Numbered from the stretch's first letter, positions 9,972 through 21,253 are shown. The stretch: 64,000 nt of DNA from Photobacterium ganghwense (GCF_003025595.1 NZ_PYMI01000003.1:186001-250000), one strand, 5' to 3'. Program-made: numbers and translations. The notes: generated by a model not told the origin, from the sequence alone.

Positions 9972-10943
9972 ATGCGTAAGCAATTGATCACGGCCCTGGT
10001 GGCCCTGGGCTTAGGAATGTCATCAGCGGTGATGGCCGCGGATGAAGGTTTCGATACCTATGTAAATGTACTGAAAACCGAAGCGCGGGAAAAAGGCATT
10101 TCGGAGCAGACCATTCAATCAGCGTTTGATGGTATTACATTTATTGAGCGTGCCGTTAAAGCAGATAAAAATCAGCCTGAGCGTAAGTTGACGCTGGATG
10201 AATACCTGCCGCGTGCCGTTCCGGAATGGAAAAAGAAACAAGCGAACCAGCTTTATCAGGAGCATAAAGCGGTGCTGGATCGAATTGGTCAGCAATATGG
10301 TGTCCAGCCGCGGTTTGTGGTTGCCCTGTGGGGTGTTGAAAGTAATTTCGGTCGCCTGACGGGCAATTACAATGTGGTTGAAGCGTTAACGACGCTGGCT
10401 TATGAAGGTCGTCGTGAAGCCTTTTTCCGTAATCAGGTGATGGCGGCGCTGGAAATTATCGATGCCGGCCATATTACCGCCAAAGAAATGAAAGGATCCT
10501 GGGCCGGGGCAATGGGACAACCTCAGTTCATGCCAACTTCTTTCCTGGCTTATGCCCGTGACGGAAATAATGACGGCAAGGCGGATATCTGGCAAACCAA
10601 AGACGATGTTTTTGCTTCTGCGGCGAATTATCTGCATGAAGCCGGCTGGAATGATGAATATACCTGGGGCCGACAAGTTTCGATTCCGGATAACATTGAT
10701 GCCACATTGCTGGGTGTTCAGCCAGAGAAAGGCCGTTCGTTGTCTGAGTGGCAGAAGTTGGGTGTACGCCGTATGAATGGGCAGAATTTACCAGATACTG
10801 CGATTGATGCATGGCTTATTCAACCTGATGATAATCACGGAAGGGCATATTTGGTGTATGGCAATTATCAGTCACTATTAAAATGGAATCGGTCTCACTA
10901 TTTTGCATTGGCTGTGAGTTATCTGGCAGACAGTATTCGCTAA
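9972..10943 (+). CDS. Lytic murein transglycosylase, MltB family (GH103)
   Basis: Cleaves the beta-1,4 bond between MurNAc and GlcNAc with formation of a 1,6-anhydro product. A Sec signal peptide is clear (residues 1 to about 22, ending VMA), and the mature enzyme should be periplasmic. The catalytic Glu is in ALWGVESNFGR (Glu123). KGSWAGAMGQPQFMP is the typical substrate-groove motif, and DGNNDGKADIW is an EF-hand-like loop. No lipobox cysteine follows the signal, so this is a soluble MltB relative rather than membrane-anchored MltB. Pairs with ycgL and ends at a strong terminator. Confidence 0.93.
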   Translation: MRKQLITALVALGLGMSSAVMAADEGFDTYVNVLKTEAREKGISEQTIQSAFDGITFIERAVKADKNQPERKLTLDEYLPRAVPEWKKKQANQLYQEHKAVLDRIGQQYGVQPRFVVALWGVESNFGRLTGNYNVVEALTTLAYEGRREAFFRNQVMAALEIIDAGHITAKEMKGSWAGAMGQPQFMPTSFLAYARDGNNDGKADIWQTKDDVFASAANYLHEAGWNDEYTWGRQVSIPDNIDATLLGVQPEKGRSLSEWQKLGVRRMNGQNLPDTAIDAWLIQPDDNHGRAYLVYGNYQSLLKWNRSHYFALAVSYLADSIR

Positions 10944-10966
10944 ATATTGCTTGGTGAAATGAATGG

Positions 10967-10995
10967 AAAGCCAGACTTTAACGTCTGGCTTTTTT
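10967..10995 (+). terminator. Terminator of ycgL-transglycosylase operon
   Basis: AAAGCCAGAC, loop TTTAAC, GTCTGGCTTT plus further T: a 10-bp perfect stem 24 bases after the stop codon. Confidence 0.92.
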
Positions 10996-11267
10996 GTACA
11001 TTTCAGCGGACAGACCACAAGCAAAATATTTCCATTATCTTTGGCCGATGAAGCATCGAATAACGCGATAGCGCTATATTCAGTGACGGGTATTTAGAAT
11101 AGTGACAGTGGCGAGTTGAAATAAGCAAAAATGTGATGGTAACTATAAATTATGAATAAATGAAAATCTTTCAGCGGGACATCTCAAGGTAAAGTAAATA
11201 CTCTATAAGTAATCCGGATTTTATTATTTTATTTATTTTCAATAGCTTATGGTTGTGTTTCGGGTGA
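10996..11267. other. AT-rich spacer between converging operons
   Basis: The transglycosylase gene and hns converge here. The 374 bases between their stops hold the two terminators listed separately. The remaining sequence is AT-rich with no frame, RNA fold or repeat that I can support. Confidence 0.6.
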
Positions 11268-11298
11268 GAAAAAACCCGGTATAAAACCGGGTTTTTAT
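11268..11298 (-). terminator. Terminator of hns
   Basis: Read on the minus strand: AACCCGGT, five-base loop, ACCGGGTT followed by a run of T (plus-strand A tract at 11268-11273). About 20 bases after the hns stop. Confidence 0.88.
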
Positions 11299-11317
11299 AA
11301 GATTCAGAGGTAGGAGA

Positions 11318-11710
11318 TTAGATCTCAAAATCTTCCAGAGATTTACCTTCATCCAGCGCTTTTTTCAGTGCGCTTGGTGTACGGCCTTGGCCTGTCCAGG
11401 TTTTCTCATCACCGTTTTCATCAATGAAACGGTATTTCGCTGGACGCTGAGCGCGTTTTTTAGGTGCTTTGCTGATAGCGGCAAGCAGTTCTTCTGGATC
11501 GATACCGTCAGCAATTAGCATGTCACGGTATTGAGTCAGTTTCTCCATGCGTTCTTCTTCTTTTGCACGCTCTTCAGCTTCTGCTTCTTCACGCTCAGTA
11601 ACGACTGTTTGAAGCTTTTCCAGCGCTTCCTGAAGTTGCTCCAGAGAATATTCACGAGATAGGGCACGCAGGCTTCGGAGGTTTAATAGCACTTTCATTG
11701 CATCAGACAT
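11318..11710 (-). CDS. hns: H-NS family nucleoid protein (VicH type)
   Basis: Xenogeneic silencer and nucleoid-structuring protein. 130 residues. The N-terminal coiled-coil oligomerisation region is long and charged ([22 protein letters not shown] and on). The C-terminal DNA-binding domain has [20 protein letters not shown], with the QGR AT-hook-like loop that inserts into the minor groove. The first ATG ([15 protein letters not shown]) fits the family start better than the internal one. It is preceded by an AT-rich upstream region, as expected for autoregulated hns. It is monocistronic between its own promoter and terminator. Confidence 0.95.
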   Translation of the reverse strand: MSDAMKVLLNLRSLRALSREYSLEQLQEALEKLQTVVTEREEAEAEERAKEEERMEKLTQYRDMLIADGIDPEELLAAISKAPKKRAQRPAKYRFIDENGDEKTWTGQGRTPSALKKALDEGKSLEDFEI

Positions 11711-12079
11711 TTTTATTTCCTGTTGGAGTAATACTATGAAAATAATATTAGCAGTCTTAAATCAATAATTGCAATAACTAAAATGGTTATTATGAGCCTG
11801 AATATAAATAATTTGGGGCTTATTATCGGCATGTTAACTTAAGTAATTAACCATTCTTAATAATGGGATTAACAGCGACAGGAATTAACATTGTGGCCGG
11901 GGATAAGTGACCAATTTAATAAAACGGAATGAGTTTCATATAAGCTGGCTTAATATCGGTTTGCCTGGGGTGGTGGTTTTTTAATCACTCAGGCAAGACT
12001 ATTCACTATTAATGTTAATTTTTTCACTTCAAGTTGTTGCAATCAGATCTTAAAGCCGTAGAATCGACTATACCTTGAC
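11711..12079. other. AT-rich divergent control region between hns and the lysine riboswitch
   Basis: Holds the hns promoter (minus strand) and the promoter of the riboswitch transcript (plus strand, listed separately). Rich in A/T tracts that could bind H-NS itself. No gene seen. Confidence 0.55.
12037..12064 (+). promoter_or_regulatory. Candidate sigma-70 promoter for riboswitch-lysW transcript
   Basis: TTGCAA at 12037-12042, a 16-base spacer, and TAGAAT at 12059-12064. Transcription would begin near 12071, just before the aptamer. Confidence 0.5.
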
Positions 12080-12222
12080 CAAGGGTAGAGGCGCATCGTC
12101 TATCAGTAGCAAGTCGGAGGGTGATTCCGATGAGGGCTTGCAAAAGGAGCCGGTGCCGAAGTGAGAGAGGGTCATCATGCCTGCTCGCTGGGGTTGTCAT
12201 CGAATAGAGGCAACACTGCCAT
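12080..12222 (+). promoter_or_regulatory. Lysine riboswitch (L box)
   Basis: The conserved core is readable in order: AGAGGCGC, then AGTAGC and CGGAGGG, GCCGAAGTGAGAGAGGG, and CTGGGGTTGTCATCGA, as in the lysine aptamer family. GGTAG (12084-12088) can pair with CTGCC (12216-12220) to close P1. The aptamer binds free L-lysine and lowers expression of the downstream gene. After P1, CCATAGT (12219-12225) can pair with ACTATGG (12240-12246), which competes with the 3' strand of P1. I see no T-rich intrinsic terminator after it, so control of translation is more likely than attenuation. Confidence 0.93.
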
Positions 12223-12326
12223 AGTATATAATTACATTAACTATGGAGCGCTACTGTGGAGTCGGAAAAGGGGCACCTCTCTTTCTTTCACTCATTTTTC
12301 ACGTTTTTAAAACGTGGCCAGCAGTA

Positions 12327-12359
12327 GATCTCCAACCAAGATCGGTTGTAGTAGAGATC
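12327..12359 (+). promoter_or_regulatory. Hairpin covering the lysW ribosome-binding region
   Basis: GATCTC-CAACC, loop AAGATC, GGTTG, a five-base bulge, then GAGATC that ends directly at the ATG. Closing it would hide the AGAGAT ribosome-binding bases. Probably the expression platform, or part of it, of the lysine riboswitch. Confidence 0.55.
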
Positions 12360-13955
12360 ATGAATATTGTAGATTTTTCACACTCCGCTGTGTCTGTGTT
12401 GCCCCCGCTGGTGGCACTGGGCCTGGCTATTGCGACGCGTCGCGTCTTGTTGTCTCTGGGCGTAGGTATTCTGCTTGGTGCCTTATTGCTAAATGATTAT
12501 TCCGTTACGGGAATGGCCGGATATATCGGCAACACTGTAAAGGGATTATTCATTGAGGACGGCGGCATTAACACCTGGAATATGAGCATTGTCGCGTTTC
12601 TGGTGTTGCTGGGCATGACTACCGCTTTGCTGACCCTGTCCGGGGGAACCCGTGCGTTCGCTGAGTGGGCACAAACGAAAATTAAAAGTAAGCGTGGCGC
12701 AAAACTACTGGCTGCATTTCTGGGCGTATTCATTTTTGTAGACGACTATTTTAATAGCCTGGCTGTCGGTTCAATTTCTCGCCCGGTCACGGACCGTTTT
12801 TATGTGTCCCGTGCCAAGCTGGCTTATATTCTTGATTCAACTGCTGCGCCAATGTGTGTGCTGATGCCGGCCTCTAGCTGGGGGGCGTACATTATCACGC
12901 TTATCGGCGGCATTCTGGTGACACACGGTGTCACTGAATACACACCTCTGGGGGCATTCCTGCAACTGGCCCCGATGAACTTCTATGCGATTTTCGCCCT
13001 GCTGATGGTATTTGTTGTTGCCTGGTTCCAGCTGGATATCGGCTCAATGAAAAAACACGAGCTGGAAGCCAGCCATTGCCGCGGCTTTGATGAAGGGGAT
13101 GATGACACCCTGGCGAAAGACCTGAACGATGAACTGGAAATTCAGGAAAGTGAGCACGGCCGCGTAGGCGATCTGGTGATGCCGATTGTGGCTCTGATCG
13201 TGGCAACGTTCTTCTTTATGATTTTCACTGGGTATCAGACGCTGCTGGCAGACGGTAAAGCCTTTGATGTTCTGGGCGCGTTTGAAAATACCGATGTGGG
13301 TGCCTCTCTGGTATACGGTGGGCTAATCGGCCTGGCGGCTGCCATGATTCCAGTGCTGCGTCAGCGTATTCCTGCCAGTGAAGTAGTTTCCACACTGTGG
13401 ATTGGTGCTAAGTCAATGTTTGGTGCGATTTTGATCCTGCTGTTCGCCTGGAGCATTGGTAGTGTGATCAGCGATATGGCGACCGGTAAATACCTGTCGA
13501 CCCTGGTTGAAGGCAGCATCAATCCGATGTTCCTGCCTGCGATCCTGTTCCTGCTGGCAGGGCTGATGGCGTTCTCAACCGGTACCTCTTGGGGAACATT
13601 CGGTATCATGCTACCAATCGCCGGTGATCTGGCTGCGGCAACTGACATTATGCTGATGCTGCCGATGCTGGGTGCTGTACTGGCAGGCTCGGTGTTTGGT
13701 GATCACTGTTCACCGATTTCAGATACCACTATTCTGTCGTCTACTGGTGCGCGTTGTCATCACATTGACCACGTGTCAACGCAGCTGCCGTATGCGCTGG
13801 CTGTCGCTGTGGTATCGACAGTGGGTTTCCTGGTACTGGGTTTCACCAGCTCACTGGCGGTGTCGTTCATGAGCGCAACTGTTATGTTTGTGGTGGTGTG
13901 TGCGATCCTGTCCTGGTTGTCTCGCCGTCCTAGTGAGTTGGCCGCGAAAGCCTGA
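12360..13955 (+). CDS. lysW: NhaC-superfamily transporter, probable lysine transporter (LysW-type)
   Basis: Polytopic inner-membrane protein (531 aa, roughly 11-12 hydrophobic segments) of the NhaC Na+/H+ antiporter superfamily. Family blocks include GMTTALLTLSGGTRAFAEWA, FVDDYFNSLAVG, STAAPMCVLMPASSWGAY and GDHCSPISDTTILSS. Homology alone would give 'Na+/H+ antiporter'. The lysine riboswitch directly upstream argues for lysine as substrate, in line with comparative work that named such genes lysW; that step is inference. The start is the ATG at 12360 (MNIVDFSHSAVSV); an upstream extension in frame would run through the riboswitch expression platform and is rejected. A charged cytoplasmic loop (EASHCRGFDEGDDD) divides the halves. 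Confidence 0.85.
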   Translation: MNIVDFSHSAVSVLPPLVALGLAIATRRVLLSLGVGILLGALLLNDYSVTGMAGYIGNTVKGLFIEDGGINTWNMSIVAFLVLLGMTTALLTLSGGTRAFAEWAQTKIKSKRGAKLLAAFLGVFIFVDDYFNSLAVGSISRPVTDRFYVSRAKLAYILDSTAAPMCVLMPASSWGAYIITLIGGILVTHGVTEYTPLGAFLQLAPMNFYAIFALLMVFVVAWFQLDIGSMKKHELEASHCRGFDEGDDDTLAKDLNDELEIQESEHGRVGDLVMPIVALIVATFFFMIFTGYQTLLADGKAFDVLGAFENTDVGASLVYGGLIGLAAAMIPVLRQRIPASEVVSTLWIGAKSMFGAILILLFAWSIGSVISDMATGKYLSTLVEGSINPMFLPAILFLLAGLMAFSTGTSWGTFGIMLPIAGDLAAATDIMLMLPMLGAVLAGSVFGDHCSPISDTTILSSTGARCHHIDHVSTQLPYALAVAVVSTVGFLVLGFTSSLAVSFMSATVMFVVVCAILSWLSRRPSELAAKA

Positions 13956-14009
13956 ACAATCTCTTAGGTTCAGCGTTAAGCTTGAACGCTAAGTCCTGAT
14001 ACTGTAATG

Positions 14010-14039
14010 AAAAGCCTGCCATGTGCAGGCTTTCTTTTT
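14010..14039 (+). terminator. Terminator of lysW
   Basis: AAAGCCTGC, loop CATGT, GCAGGCTTT, then CTTTTT. A second, weaker hairpin (AGCGTT...AACGCT, about 13972-13990) lies just before it. Confidence 0.9.
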
Positions 14040-14184
14040 GGCGGTTTGCGGCAGTTGCTCTGATCCGGATGATACAAGCGATCGGGCAACGGGTGACAGA
14101 GCTCCTTTTAATTTGGCTGGGATTTCTGTAGCATCTCGCCAGTTTTTTCTTACCATTCTAAAGATAATCAGAGAAGCTTACTTA

Positions 14185-14763
14185 ATGGCTCAGATGTACT
14201 TCTATTACTCGGCAATGAATGCGGGTAAATCTACCACCTTGTTGCAGTCATCGTTTAATTACCGTGAGCGTGGGATGACGCCGGTTATTTTTACTGCGGC
14301 AATTGACGACCGTTACGGGAAGGGGAAAGTCAGTTCACGTATTGGTCTGCAGGAAGATGCTGAGCTATTTTCCGTGACGGACGATCTGTATGCGCGTTTG
14401 CAGGATATGAATACGACGCAGAAACTGGATTGTGTGCTGGTTGATGAATGTCAGTTTTTGACGAAAGAGCAGGTTTACCAACTGACAGAAGTGGTCGATA
14501 AGCTGCATATTCCGGTGCTGTGCTATGGCTTACGGACAGATTTCCGCGGTGAATTGTTTGAGGGCAGCCGCTATCTGCTGGCCTGGGCTGACAAACTGGT
14601 TGAACTCAAAACAATCTGCCACTGCGGCCGTAAAGCCAATATGGTGATTCGTCAGGATGAGCACGGCAATGCAATTGCTGATGGTGATCAGGTCGTGATT
14701 GGCGGCAATGAACGTTATGTCTCGGTGTGTCGTACTCACTACAAAGACGCGCTCGAAAAATAA
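14185..14763 (+). CDS. tdk: Thymidine kinase
   Basis: Type II (tetrameric) thymidine kinase of the pyrimidine salvage pathway: thymidine + ATP gives dTMP. 192 residues. Walker A is in [14 protein letters not shown], and [12 protein letters not shown] is the Walker B/DECQF signature. [14 protein letters not shown] is the lasso-proximal strand, and the zinc site is in CHCGRK...CRTHY. The ATG at 14185 gives the standard [16 protein letters not shown] start; the frame is open further upstream but passes through the lysW terminator. Single-gene unit. Confidence 0.97.
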   Translation: MAQMYFYYSAMNAGKSTTLLQSSFNYRERGMTPVIFTAAIDDRYGKGKVSSRIGLQEDAELFSVTDDLYARLQDMNTTQKLDCVLVDECQFLTKEQVYQLTEVVDKLHIPVLCYGLRTDFRGELFEGSRYLLAWADKLVELKTICHCGRKANMVIRQDEHGNAIADGDQVVIGGNERYVSVCRTHYKDALEK

Positions 14764-14853
14764 CGCTGCCCTTGCGCTGTGTCGGATATGTCCGCTGAAG
14801 TTGGTTTTTTCAGCATAGCTTTGTCCGGCATGGTGGACGCATGAATGAATAAT

Positions 14854-14889
14854 AAAGCCCGGCCTGTAGAGCCGGGCTTTTGTTTTTTT
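14854..14889. terminator. Terminator between tdk and hisIE
   Basis: AAAGCCCGGC, seven-base loop, GCCGGGCTTT, TG, then seven T. Strong for the plus strand. The minus-strand his operon ends about 100 bases beyond and may use it too. Confidence 0.88.
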
Positions 14890-14989
14890 CGATTTGCTTA
14901 GGTACTCTTTAAACGGTTTATTTAATTGCTTTATTTAACCGCTGTGTTTAAGCGCTAGGTTTATATGTTTGGCTTCAATAGCAGTGCGG

Positions 14990-15616
14990 TTATTTATGAC
15001 GCTCTTGAAGACGCTGGGTAATATCTGCCAGTGACAGCCCCTGATCCTGAAGTAACACCAGTAGGTGGTAAATCAGATCGGCCGACTCATTCACTAGCTC
15101 CGCCTTGTCACCCGACGTTGCCGCAAGCGCGACTTCAACACCTTCTTCTCCCACCTTCTGCGAAATCCGCTTGGTGCCACGCGCGTAGAGGCTGGCAGTG
15201 TAGGACGACTCAGGATCGGCACCTTTACGAGCAGCCAGGACCTGCTCAAGTTGATGAAGAAACACCAGAGCCGGTTGTTCAGTCTGTTCTTCACCAGATG
15301 CATCGGTATCAAAACAGGTGGTGGTGCCCAGGTGGCAGGTTGGCCCAACCGGCGCGACCTGTATCAACAGCGTATCCTGATCGCAATCGAGGCGGATACT
15401 TTTCAGATTCAGCGCATTGCCGGACGTTTCTCCTTTGGTCCACAGGCGATTTTTCGACCGTGACCAGAACGTTACCTGATTGGACGCCAGCGTTTTGGTT
15501 AGCGCTTCGTCGTTCATGTAGCCCAGCATCAGCACCTGACCGCTGGTGTGATCCTGGATGATCGCCGGGATCAGGCCGTTGACTTTTTCCCAGTTAATTT
15601 TACTGCTCAGACTCAT
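14990..15616 (-). CDS. hisI: HisIE: phosphoribosyl-AMP cyclohydrolase / phosphoribosyl-ATP pyrophosphatase
   Basis: Bifunctional enzyme of steps 2 and 3 of histidine biosynthesis. The N-terminal HisI domain (about 1-115) has [29 protein letters not shown] and the metal-binding DCDQD and CHLGTTTCF motifs. The C-terminal HisE domain (about 120-208) has [20 protein letters not shown] in its helical pyrophosphatase fold. 208 residues (E. coli 203). The start codon overlaps the hisF stop by four bases (ATGA), so the two are translationally coupled. Last gene of the operon. Confidence 0.97.
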   Translation of the reverse strand: MSLSSKINWEKVNGLIPAIIQDHTSGQVLMLGYMNDEALTKTLASNQVTFWSRSKNRLWTKGETSGNALNLKSIRLDCDQDTLLIQVAPVGPTCHLGTTTCFDTDASGEEQTEQPALVFLHQLEQVLAARKGADPESSYTASLYARGTKRISQKVGEEGVEVALAATSGDKAELVNESADLIYHLLVLLQDQGLSLADITQRLQERHK

Positions 15617-16386
15617 ACCCGGACCTCCACGTTATTCTGTTTCAGGTATTGCTTTAATTCGCCGATATTGATGATTTGCTTGTGGAAGACCGAAGCCGCC
15701 AGAGCGCCGTCGACATTCGCCTGTTTGAAAGCATCGGCAAAGTGGATCATCTCACCGGCCCCGCCGGATGCGATAAGTGGAACGTGGCACACTTCACGGA
15801 CCATGTTCAGCTGGGTCAGATCGTAGCCGTTGCGAACGCCGTCCTGATTCATCATATTCAGGACAATTTCTCCGGCACCGCGTCGCTGAACTTCCTGTAC
15901 CCAGTCCTTCGTTTCCCATTGCGTCGCCTGAGTACGGCTTTCATCACCGGTGAACTGGTACACCTGGTACTTTCCGGTAGTGGCATCAAAGTAGGAATCA
16001 ATCCCGACCACAATGCATTGCACCCCGAATTTATCGGCCAGATCGGTGATCAGTTGCGGGTTGGCCAGCGCCGGTGAGTTAATCGAGACTTTGTCTGCGC
16101 CGTATTGCAAAATCCGGCTGGCGTCTTCGGCCGATTTAATGCCTCCGGCGACACAGAAGGGAATATCAATCACTTCTGCTACCCGAGCAACCCAGCTTTT
16201 ATCTACCACCCGGCCATCACTGGACGCGGTAATATCATAAAACACCAATTCATCGGCACCTTCTTCGGCATAGCGTTTGGCTAACGGTACGATATCGCCG
16301 ATGATTTCGTGATTGCGAAACTGCACGCCTTTGACCACTTGGCCGTCACGCACGTCTAGACAAGGAATAATTCGTTTTGCCAGCAT
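15613..16386 (-). CDS. hisF: HisF: imidazole glycerol phosphate synthase, cyclase subunit
   Basis: TIM-barrel subunit that receives ammonia from HisH and converts PRFAR to imidazole glycerol phosphate and AICAR. 257 residues. The N-terminus [21 protein letters not shown] holds the catalytic Asp; the second is in GIDSYFD. Phosphate-binding loops are visible in [11 protein letters not shown] and [10 protein letters not shown]. Partner HisH is encoded two genes upstream. Overlaps hisI by four bases. Confidence 0.98.
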   Translation of the reverse strand: MLAKRIIPCLDVRDGQVVKGVQFRNHEIIGDIVPLAKRYAEEGADELVFYDITASSDGRVVDKSWVARVAEVIDIPFCVAGGIKSAEDASRILQYGADKVSINSPALANPQLITDLADKFGVQCIVVGIDSYFDATTGKYQVYQFTGDESRTQATQWETKDWVQEVQRRGAGEIVLNMMNQDGVRNGYDLTQLNMVREVCHVPLIASGGAGEMIHFADAFKQANVDGALAASVFHKQIINIGELKQYLKQNNVEVRV

Positions 16387-16403
16387 TTCTGTCTCTCCCC
16401 GGT

Positions 16404-17156
<753 letters not shown>

Positions 17157-17789
17157 TTACATTTCAAGAAAGTTTTTAATCAGTTGTGCACCGGCCTTAC
17201 TGGATCGTTCCGGATGGAACTGGACCCCGTAATAATTGCCGCTTTGCACTGCCGCAGTGAACGGCTGGCCATATTCGCAACGGGCAATTGTGCGCCCTCC
17301 CGGTTGCTCAAACACTGGCATGGCGTAGCTGTGCACGAAGTAAAAGTAGCTGCCATCCGGAATGTCTTTAAACAGCGGGTGGTCGGCTTTCGGGGAAATC
17401 GTATTCCAGCCCATGTGCGGCAACGGCAACGCACCGGTTTCCATTTTTCTGACCGGGGCTTCACACAGCCCCAGACATGGCACCAGCTCTTTGCCGTTCT
17501 GGCCTTGTTCTTCAGACATTTCTCCCAGCAGTTGCATCCCGAGGCAAATGCCCAGCAGCGGCTTGTCGACTTGTTTGACCAGCTCGATCAAATCACGCTC
17601 GCGCAGGTTTTTCATGGCTTCGCTGGCTGTTCCCACTCCGGGAAGAAACAGTTTGTCGGCAGCAAGCACGACGTCAGGATCTTTGCTGACAGTGACGGTA
17701 TAACCGAGGCGTTCAATGGCAAAGCGCACTGATGACACATTGGCACATCCGGTATCAATAATGACGACTTGTTGGTTTTTCCCTGTCAT
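17157..17789 (-). CDS. hisH: HisH: imidazole glycerol phosphate synthase, glutaminase subunit
   Basis: Class I glutamine amidotransferase that feeds ammonia to HisF. 210 residues. [13 protein letters not shown] carries the nucleophilic Cys, and [10 protein letters not shown] carries the His of the triad with the adjacent Glu. HMGWNT, next to the HisF interface, is also present. Start codon and hisB stop share one base (TAATG on the coding strand), so translation is coupled. Confidence 0.98.
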   Translation of the reverse strand: MTGKNQQVVIIDTGCANVSSVRFAIERLGYTVTVSKDPDVVLAADKLFLPGVGTASEAMKNLRERDLIELVKQVDKPLLGICLGMQLLGEMSEEQGQNGKELVPCLGLCEAPVRKMETGALPLPHMGWNTISPKADHPLFKDIPDGSYFYFVHSYAMPVFEQPGGRTIARCEYGQPFTAAVQSGNYYGVQFHPERSSKAGAQLIKNFLEM

Positions 17790-18859
17790 TACAGCACTCC
17801 TTTGCTGCTGGGCAGCTCATTACCTTCCACCCGACTGGCCTGGCGCAGAGTACGGCCAAATGCTTTAAACAGGCTCTCCACAATGTGGTGGTCGTTATTG
17901 CCTTCCGACGACAGGTGCAGGGTGCAGGCCAGCGTATCGGTCAGCGAGCGGAAAAAGTGGGATACCATTTCCGTGGACAGATCGCCGACTTTATCGCGGC
18001 TGAAGGTTGCTTCGAATTTCAGGTACGGTCGGCCGGATAAGTCCAACGCGCATTGTGCCAGACACTCATCCATCGGCAGGCTGAAGCCAAAGCGACCAAT
18101 CCCGCGTTTGTCGCCCAGTGCTTTTTTCAGCGCTTCACCCAATGCCAGTGCGGTATCTTCCACGCTGTGGTGATCGTCAATGTGCAGGTCACCTTCGACA
18201 TTCAGCTCGAGACGGAATCCCCCGTGAGTCGCAATCTGATCCAGCATGTGATCAAAGAACCCCATCCCGGTGGAGATCTGGTTGCCGCCGGTCTCATCCA
18301 GATTCACCTTAACCCGGATATCGGTTTCTTTGGTTGTGCGAACGACCTCGGCGATGCGCGGTTGTGTTGTGAGATCTTTGACGATCTGCTGCCAGCCCAT
18401 GGTTTGTGGGTGGTACTGAATACCTCGCACTGCCATATTTTCAGCCAGTTGCAGGTCAGTCTGACGATCGCCAATCACGGCAGAGTGAGCAAAGTCGACC
18501 CGACCTTGCTGCAGGTAGGTTTTCACCAGCCCCAGCTTAGGTTTACGACAACTGCAATTATCCGCTTCAAAGTGAGGGCATATCAGAACATCGTCAAACC
18601 GGATACCCTGTGATTCGAAAATCGCCATCATCATGTTGTGTGGCGCATCGAAGTCAGCTTGCGGGTAGCTGTCAGTCCCTAGGCCGTCCTGATTGGTGAC
18701 CATCACCAGTTTGTATCCGGCCTCCTGTAGCTTCAGCAAAGCCGGGATCACGAAAGGTTCAAGGGCCAGCTTGTCCAGCCGATCAACCTGAAAATCAATG
18801 GGCGGTTCGACGATGAGGGTGCCGTCGCGGTCGATAAATAAGATTTTTTCCTTGCTCAC
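17789..18859 (-). CDS. hisB: HisB: histidinol-phosphatase / imidazoleglycerol-phosphate dehydratase
   Basis: Bifunctional enzyme for steps 6 and 8. The N-terminal HAD phosphatase (about 1-165) starts with FIDRDGTLI and has the zinc-binding [15 protein letters not shown] loop. The C-terminal dehydratase (about 170-356) has [28 protein letters not shown] and [13 protein letters not shown], with its Mn-binding His clusters. 356 residues, as for E. coli (355). The fusion is typical of enteric and vibrio operons. Confidence 0.98.
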   Translation of the reverse strand: MSKEKILFIDRDGTLIVEPPIDFQVDRLDKLALEPFVIPALLKLQEAGYKLVMVTNQDGLGTDSYPQADFDAPHNMMMAIFESQGIRFDDVLICPHFEADNCSCRKPKLGLVKTYLQQGRVDFAHSAVIGDRQTDLQLAENMAVRGIQYHPQTMGWQQIVKDLTTQPRIAEVVRTTKETDIRVKVNLDETGGNQISTGMGFFDHMLDQIATHGGFRLELNVEGDLHIDDHHSVEDTALALGEALKKALGDKRGIGRFGFSLPMDECLAQCALDLSGRPYLKFEATFSRDKVGDLSTEMVSHFFRSLTDTLACTLHLSSEGNNDHHIVESLFKAFGRTLRQASRVEGNELPSSKGVL

Positions 18860-18877
18860 AGTGCTGTCCTTACTGAA

Positions 18878-19930
18878 TTAATTCTGTTCTAGCTGTTTCC
18901 GGATAAATGCCAGGGTTTTCTCACACTCATCCCGGTTGCCGATACTGATGCGGATACAGTTTTTAATCGGCGAACGACGCAAAATAATGCCGTGCTCCCA
19001 CAGGGCGTTAAACAGGCTGTCGGCATCCGGGAACTTGACCAGCAGGTAGTTGCCGTATCCTTCATAGACGGTAACGCCGCTTAGCATGCTCAGTCCAGCT
19101 TGCAGGTACGCGCGGTTGGCGCTTAAATCCAGAACCTGGAATTTGGTTTTGGCGCGACCCGCCGGGGAGAGCGCTTGCACTGCAATGTCCGTGACCGGCA
19201 CCGGCACCGGGTAAGGCGCGATGACTTTTAGCAGCAGCTGAATGACATCCGGGTTCGCCAGGGTGAAACCACAGCGCAGTCCGGCCAGAGCAAAGGCTTT
19301 GGAGAGGGTGCGCAGAATGACCAGATTTGGGTATTGATCCAGCAGGTTCGCCATGGTCGCTTCCGGGCAGAAATCGATATAGGCTTCGTCGACCACGACC
19401 AGGGCTTTACCGGCCGTTTTATCCAGCAACGCTTCGAGATCATTGCGGTTAAGCAGGTTGCCGGTCGGGTTATTCGGGCTGCAGGCGAAAACCAGCTTCA
19501 CCCCATCCAGGTTGGCCGTGATGGCTGGCATATCGAGTTGCCAGTCGGCTGTCAGTGGCACCACTTTGCGCTCAATATCGAAAGTTTCGGCACTGATGGC
19601 GTACATCCCGTAGGTTGGCGGGCAGTACAGAATGCTGTCTTTGTTCGGCTCACAAAAAGTGCGGATCAGTAGCTCAATCCCTTCATCAGCCCCGCGTGAA
19701 GTCAGTACCTGATCGGCACGGACGCCTGCGTAATCCGCATAAGCTTCAATCAGTTCAACCGGTTGGCAGGTGCTGTAGCGGTTGAGGCGAGCGCACTGGA
19801 TGTTGTACTCATTTGCAAATGGGGACTCGTTGGCATTGAGCCAGATGTCTCCGCTTCCGCCCAGGCGCCGGGCTGACTGATAGGGTGTCAGCTCACGTAC
19901 TGTTTTTCGCGCCAGTTGTTCAATACTCAT
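18878..19930 (-). CDS. hisC: HisC: histidinol-phosphate aminotransferase
   Basis: PLP-dependent fold-type I aminotransferase, step 7. 350 residues. [13 protein letters not shown] at the N-terminus, [24 protein letters not shown] and the PLP-lysine motif [15 protein letters not shown] are all present. Near the end, [14 protein letters not shown] holds the substrate-binding Arg. Directly downstream of hisD with an 11-base gap. Confidence 0.98.
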   Translation of the reverse strand: MSIEQLARKTVRELTPYQSARRLGGSGDIWLNANESPFANEYNIQCARLNRYSTCQPVELIEAYADYAGVRADQVLTSRGADEGIELLIRTFCEPNKDSILYCPPTYGMYAISAETFDIERKVVPLTADWQLDMPAITANLDGVKLVFACSPNNPTGNLLNRNDLEALLDKTAGKALVVVDEAYIDFCPEATMANLLDQYPNLVILRTLSKAFALAGLRCGFTLANPDVIQLLLKVIAPYPVPVPVTDIAVQALSPAGRAKTKFQVLDLSANRAYLQAGLSMLSGVTVYEGYGNYLLVKFPDADSLFNALWEHGIILRRSPIKNCIRISIGNRDECEKTLAFIRKQLEQN

Positions 19931-19941
19931 AATTAGCCTCG

Positions 19942-21249
19942 TTATTTAATGCGTTGTGATTGGGCGGTTAGTTTTTCGACCCGAATTGTAACGGCTCGTT
20001 TGTGGGCATCCAGTCCTTCCGCTTCAGCAATAGTGACGACGGTCGGGGCTAACTCAGCCAGTCCTTCGGCAGTGAGCTCCTGCACCGTCATGCGTTTGCT
20101 GAAATCAGCCAGTCCCAGGCTGGAATAGGTTCGGGTATAGCCATAGGTTGGCAATACGTGGTTCGTACCTGAAGCATAATCGCCAACCGACTCCGGTGAC
20201 CAGCTGCCGAGGAAAATAGAACCGGCATTGGTCAGCTGGGAAACCAGCTCACGCGGGTGGCGGGTTTGTACAATCAGGTGCTCCGGACCATAGTGGTTAG
20301 AGATAGAGACACATTGCGTCAGACTGTCCGCGACGATAAGGATACTGGAACCCAGAGCCTGACGGGCAATATCGGCACGTGACAGCGCTTTCAGCTGCTT
20401 CTGGATAGCATCAGCGGTGCGATCGGCAATGCTCGGATCCGGAGTGACCAGAATAACCTGAGAGTCAGGCCCGTGTTCTGCCTGACTGAGCAGATCCGCG
20501 GCGATAAAATCCGGGTCAGCGCTGCTGTCTGCAATCACCAGCACTTCGGACGGACCCGCCGGCATATCAATTGCCGCGCCGCGGAAGTCATTGCTGACTT
20601 GCCGTTTGGCTTCAGTTACATAAGCGTTACCCGGGCCGAAAATTTTATCAACCTTGGTGACGGTTCGAGTGCCATAGGCCATGGCCGCGATGGCCTGCGC
20701 GCCGCCGACATTATAAATGTCAGTAATACCACACAGTTCAGCCACATACAGAATTTCATCAGCAATGGGCGGCGGCGAGCACAGGACCACCTCCTGACAA
20801 CCGGCAATTTGAGCCGGTACACCCAGCATCAGTACGGTTGATGGGAGAGGGGCGCTGCCGCCCGGAATGTACAGGCCAACGGACTGAATCGGGCGGGTGA
20901 TCTGCTCACAGACAACACCCGGTTGGGTTTCCACCCGCAGCGTTGCAGGTTTCTGCGCTTTGTGGAAGGTGGCAATGTTTTTGTAAGCCTGTTTCAGTGC
21001 GGCTTTCATGTCATCACTGAGGCGCGATGATGCAGCTTTTACCTCGTCAGCACTGACTTTCAACGAGGCTGGACGAATACCATCAAACTTTTCAGTCAGC
21101 TCGAGCAGGGCCTGATCACCGCGCTGGCGGACATCATCGATGACATCGGAAACGGTACGGCTGATGTTGCGGCCATCTGTGATGGCCGGGCGCTCAAGCA
21201 GGCTTTCCTGCTGGTTATCGCTCAGAGATTGCCAGACTACAGTTTTCAT
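19942..21249 (-). CDS. hisD: HisD: histidinol dehydrogenase
   Basis: Zn-dependent dehydrogenase that oxidises histidinol to histidine in two steps with NAD+. 435 residues (E. coli 434). [17 protein letters not shown], the nucleotide-binding [13 protein letters not shown], and [14 protein letters not shown] are family blocks. The catalytic Glu-His pair is in [12 protein letters not shown], and [19 protein letters not shown] contains part of the signature. Four bases after hisG. Confidence 0.98.
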   Translation of the reverse strand: MKTVVWQSLSDNQQESLLERPAITDGRNISRTVSDVIDDVRQRGDQALLELTEKFDGIRPASLKVSADEVKAASSRLSDDMKAALKQAYKNIATFHKAQKPATLRVETQPGVVCEQITRPIQSVGLYIPGGSAPLPSTVLMLGVPAQIAGCQEVVLCSPPPIADEILYVAELCGITDIYNVGGAQAIAAMAYGTRTVTKVDKIFGPGNAYVTEAKRQVSNDFRGAAIDMPAGPSEVLVIADSSADPDFIAADLLSQAEHGPDSQVILVTPDPSIADRTADAIQKQLKALSRADIARQALGSSILIVADSLTQCVSISNHYGPEHLIVQTRHPRELVSQLTNAGSIFLGSWSPESVGDYASGTNHVLPTYGYTRTYSSLGLADFSKRMTVQELTAEGLAELAPTVVTIAEAEGLDAHKRAVTIRVEKLTAQSQRIK

Positions 21250-21253
21250 CGTG

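Noticed and set aside
12243..12359. Longer lysW start 39 codons upstream
   Set aside because: The extension runs through the riboswitch expression platform and has no similarity to the transporter family.
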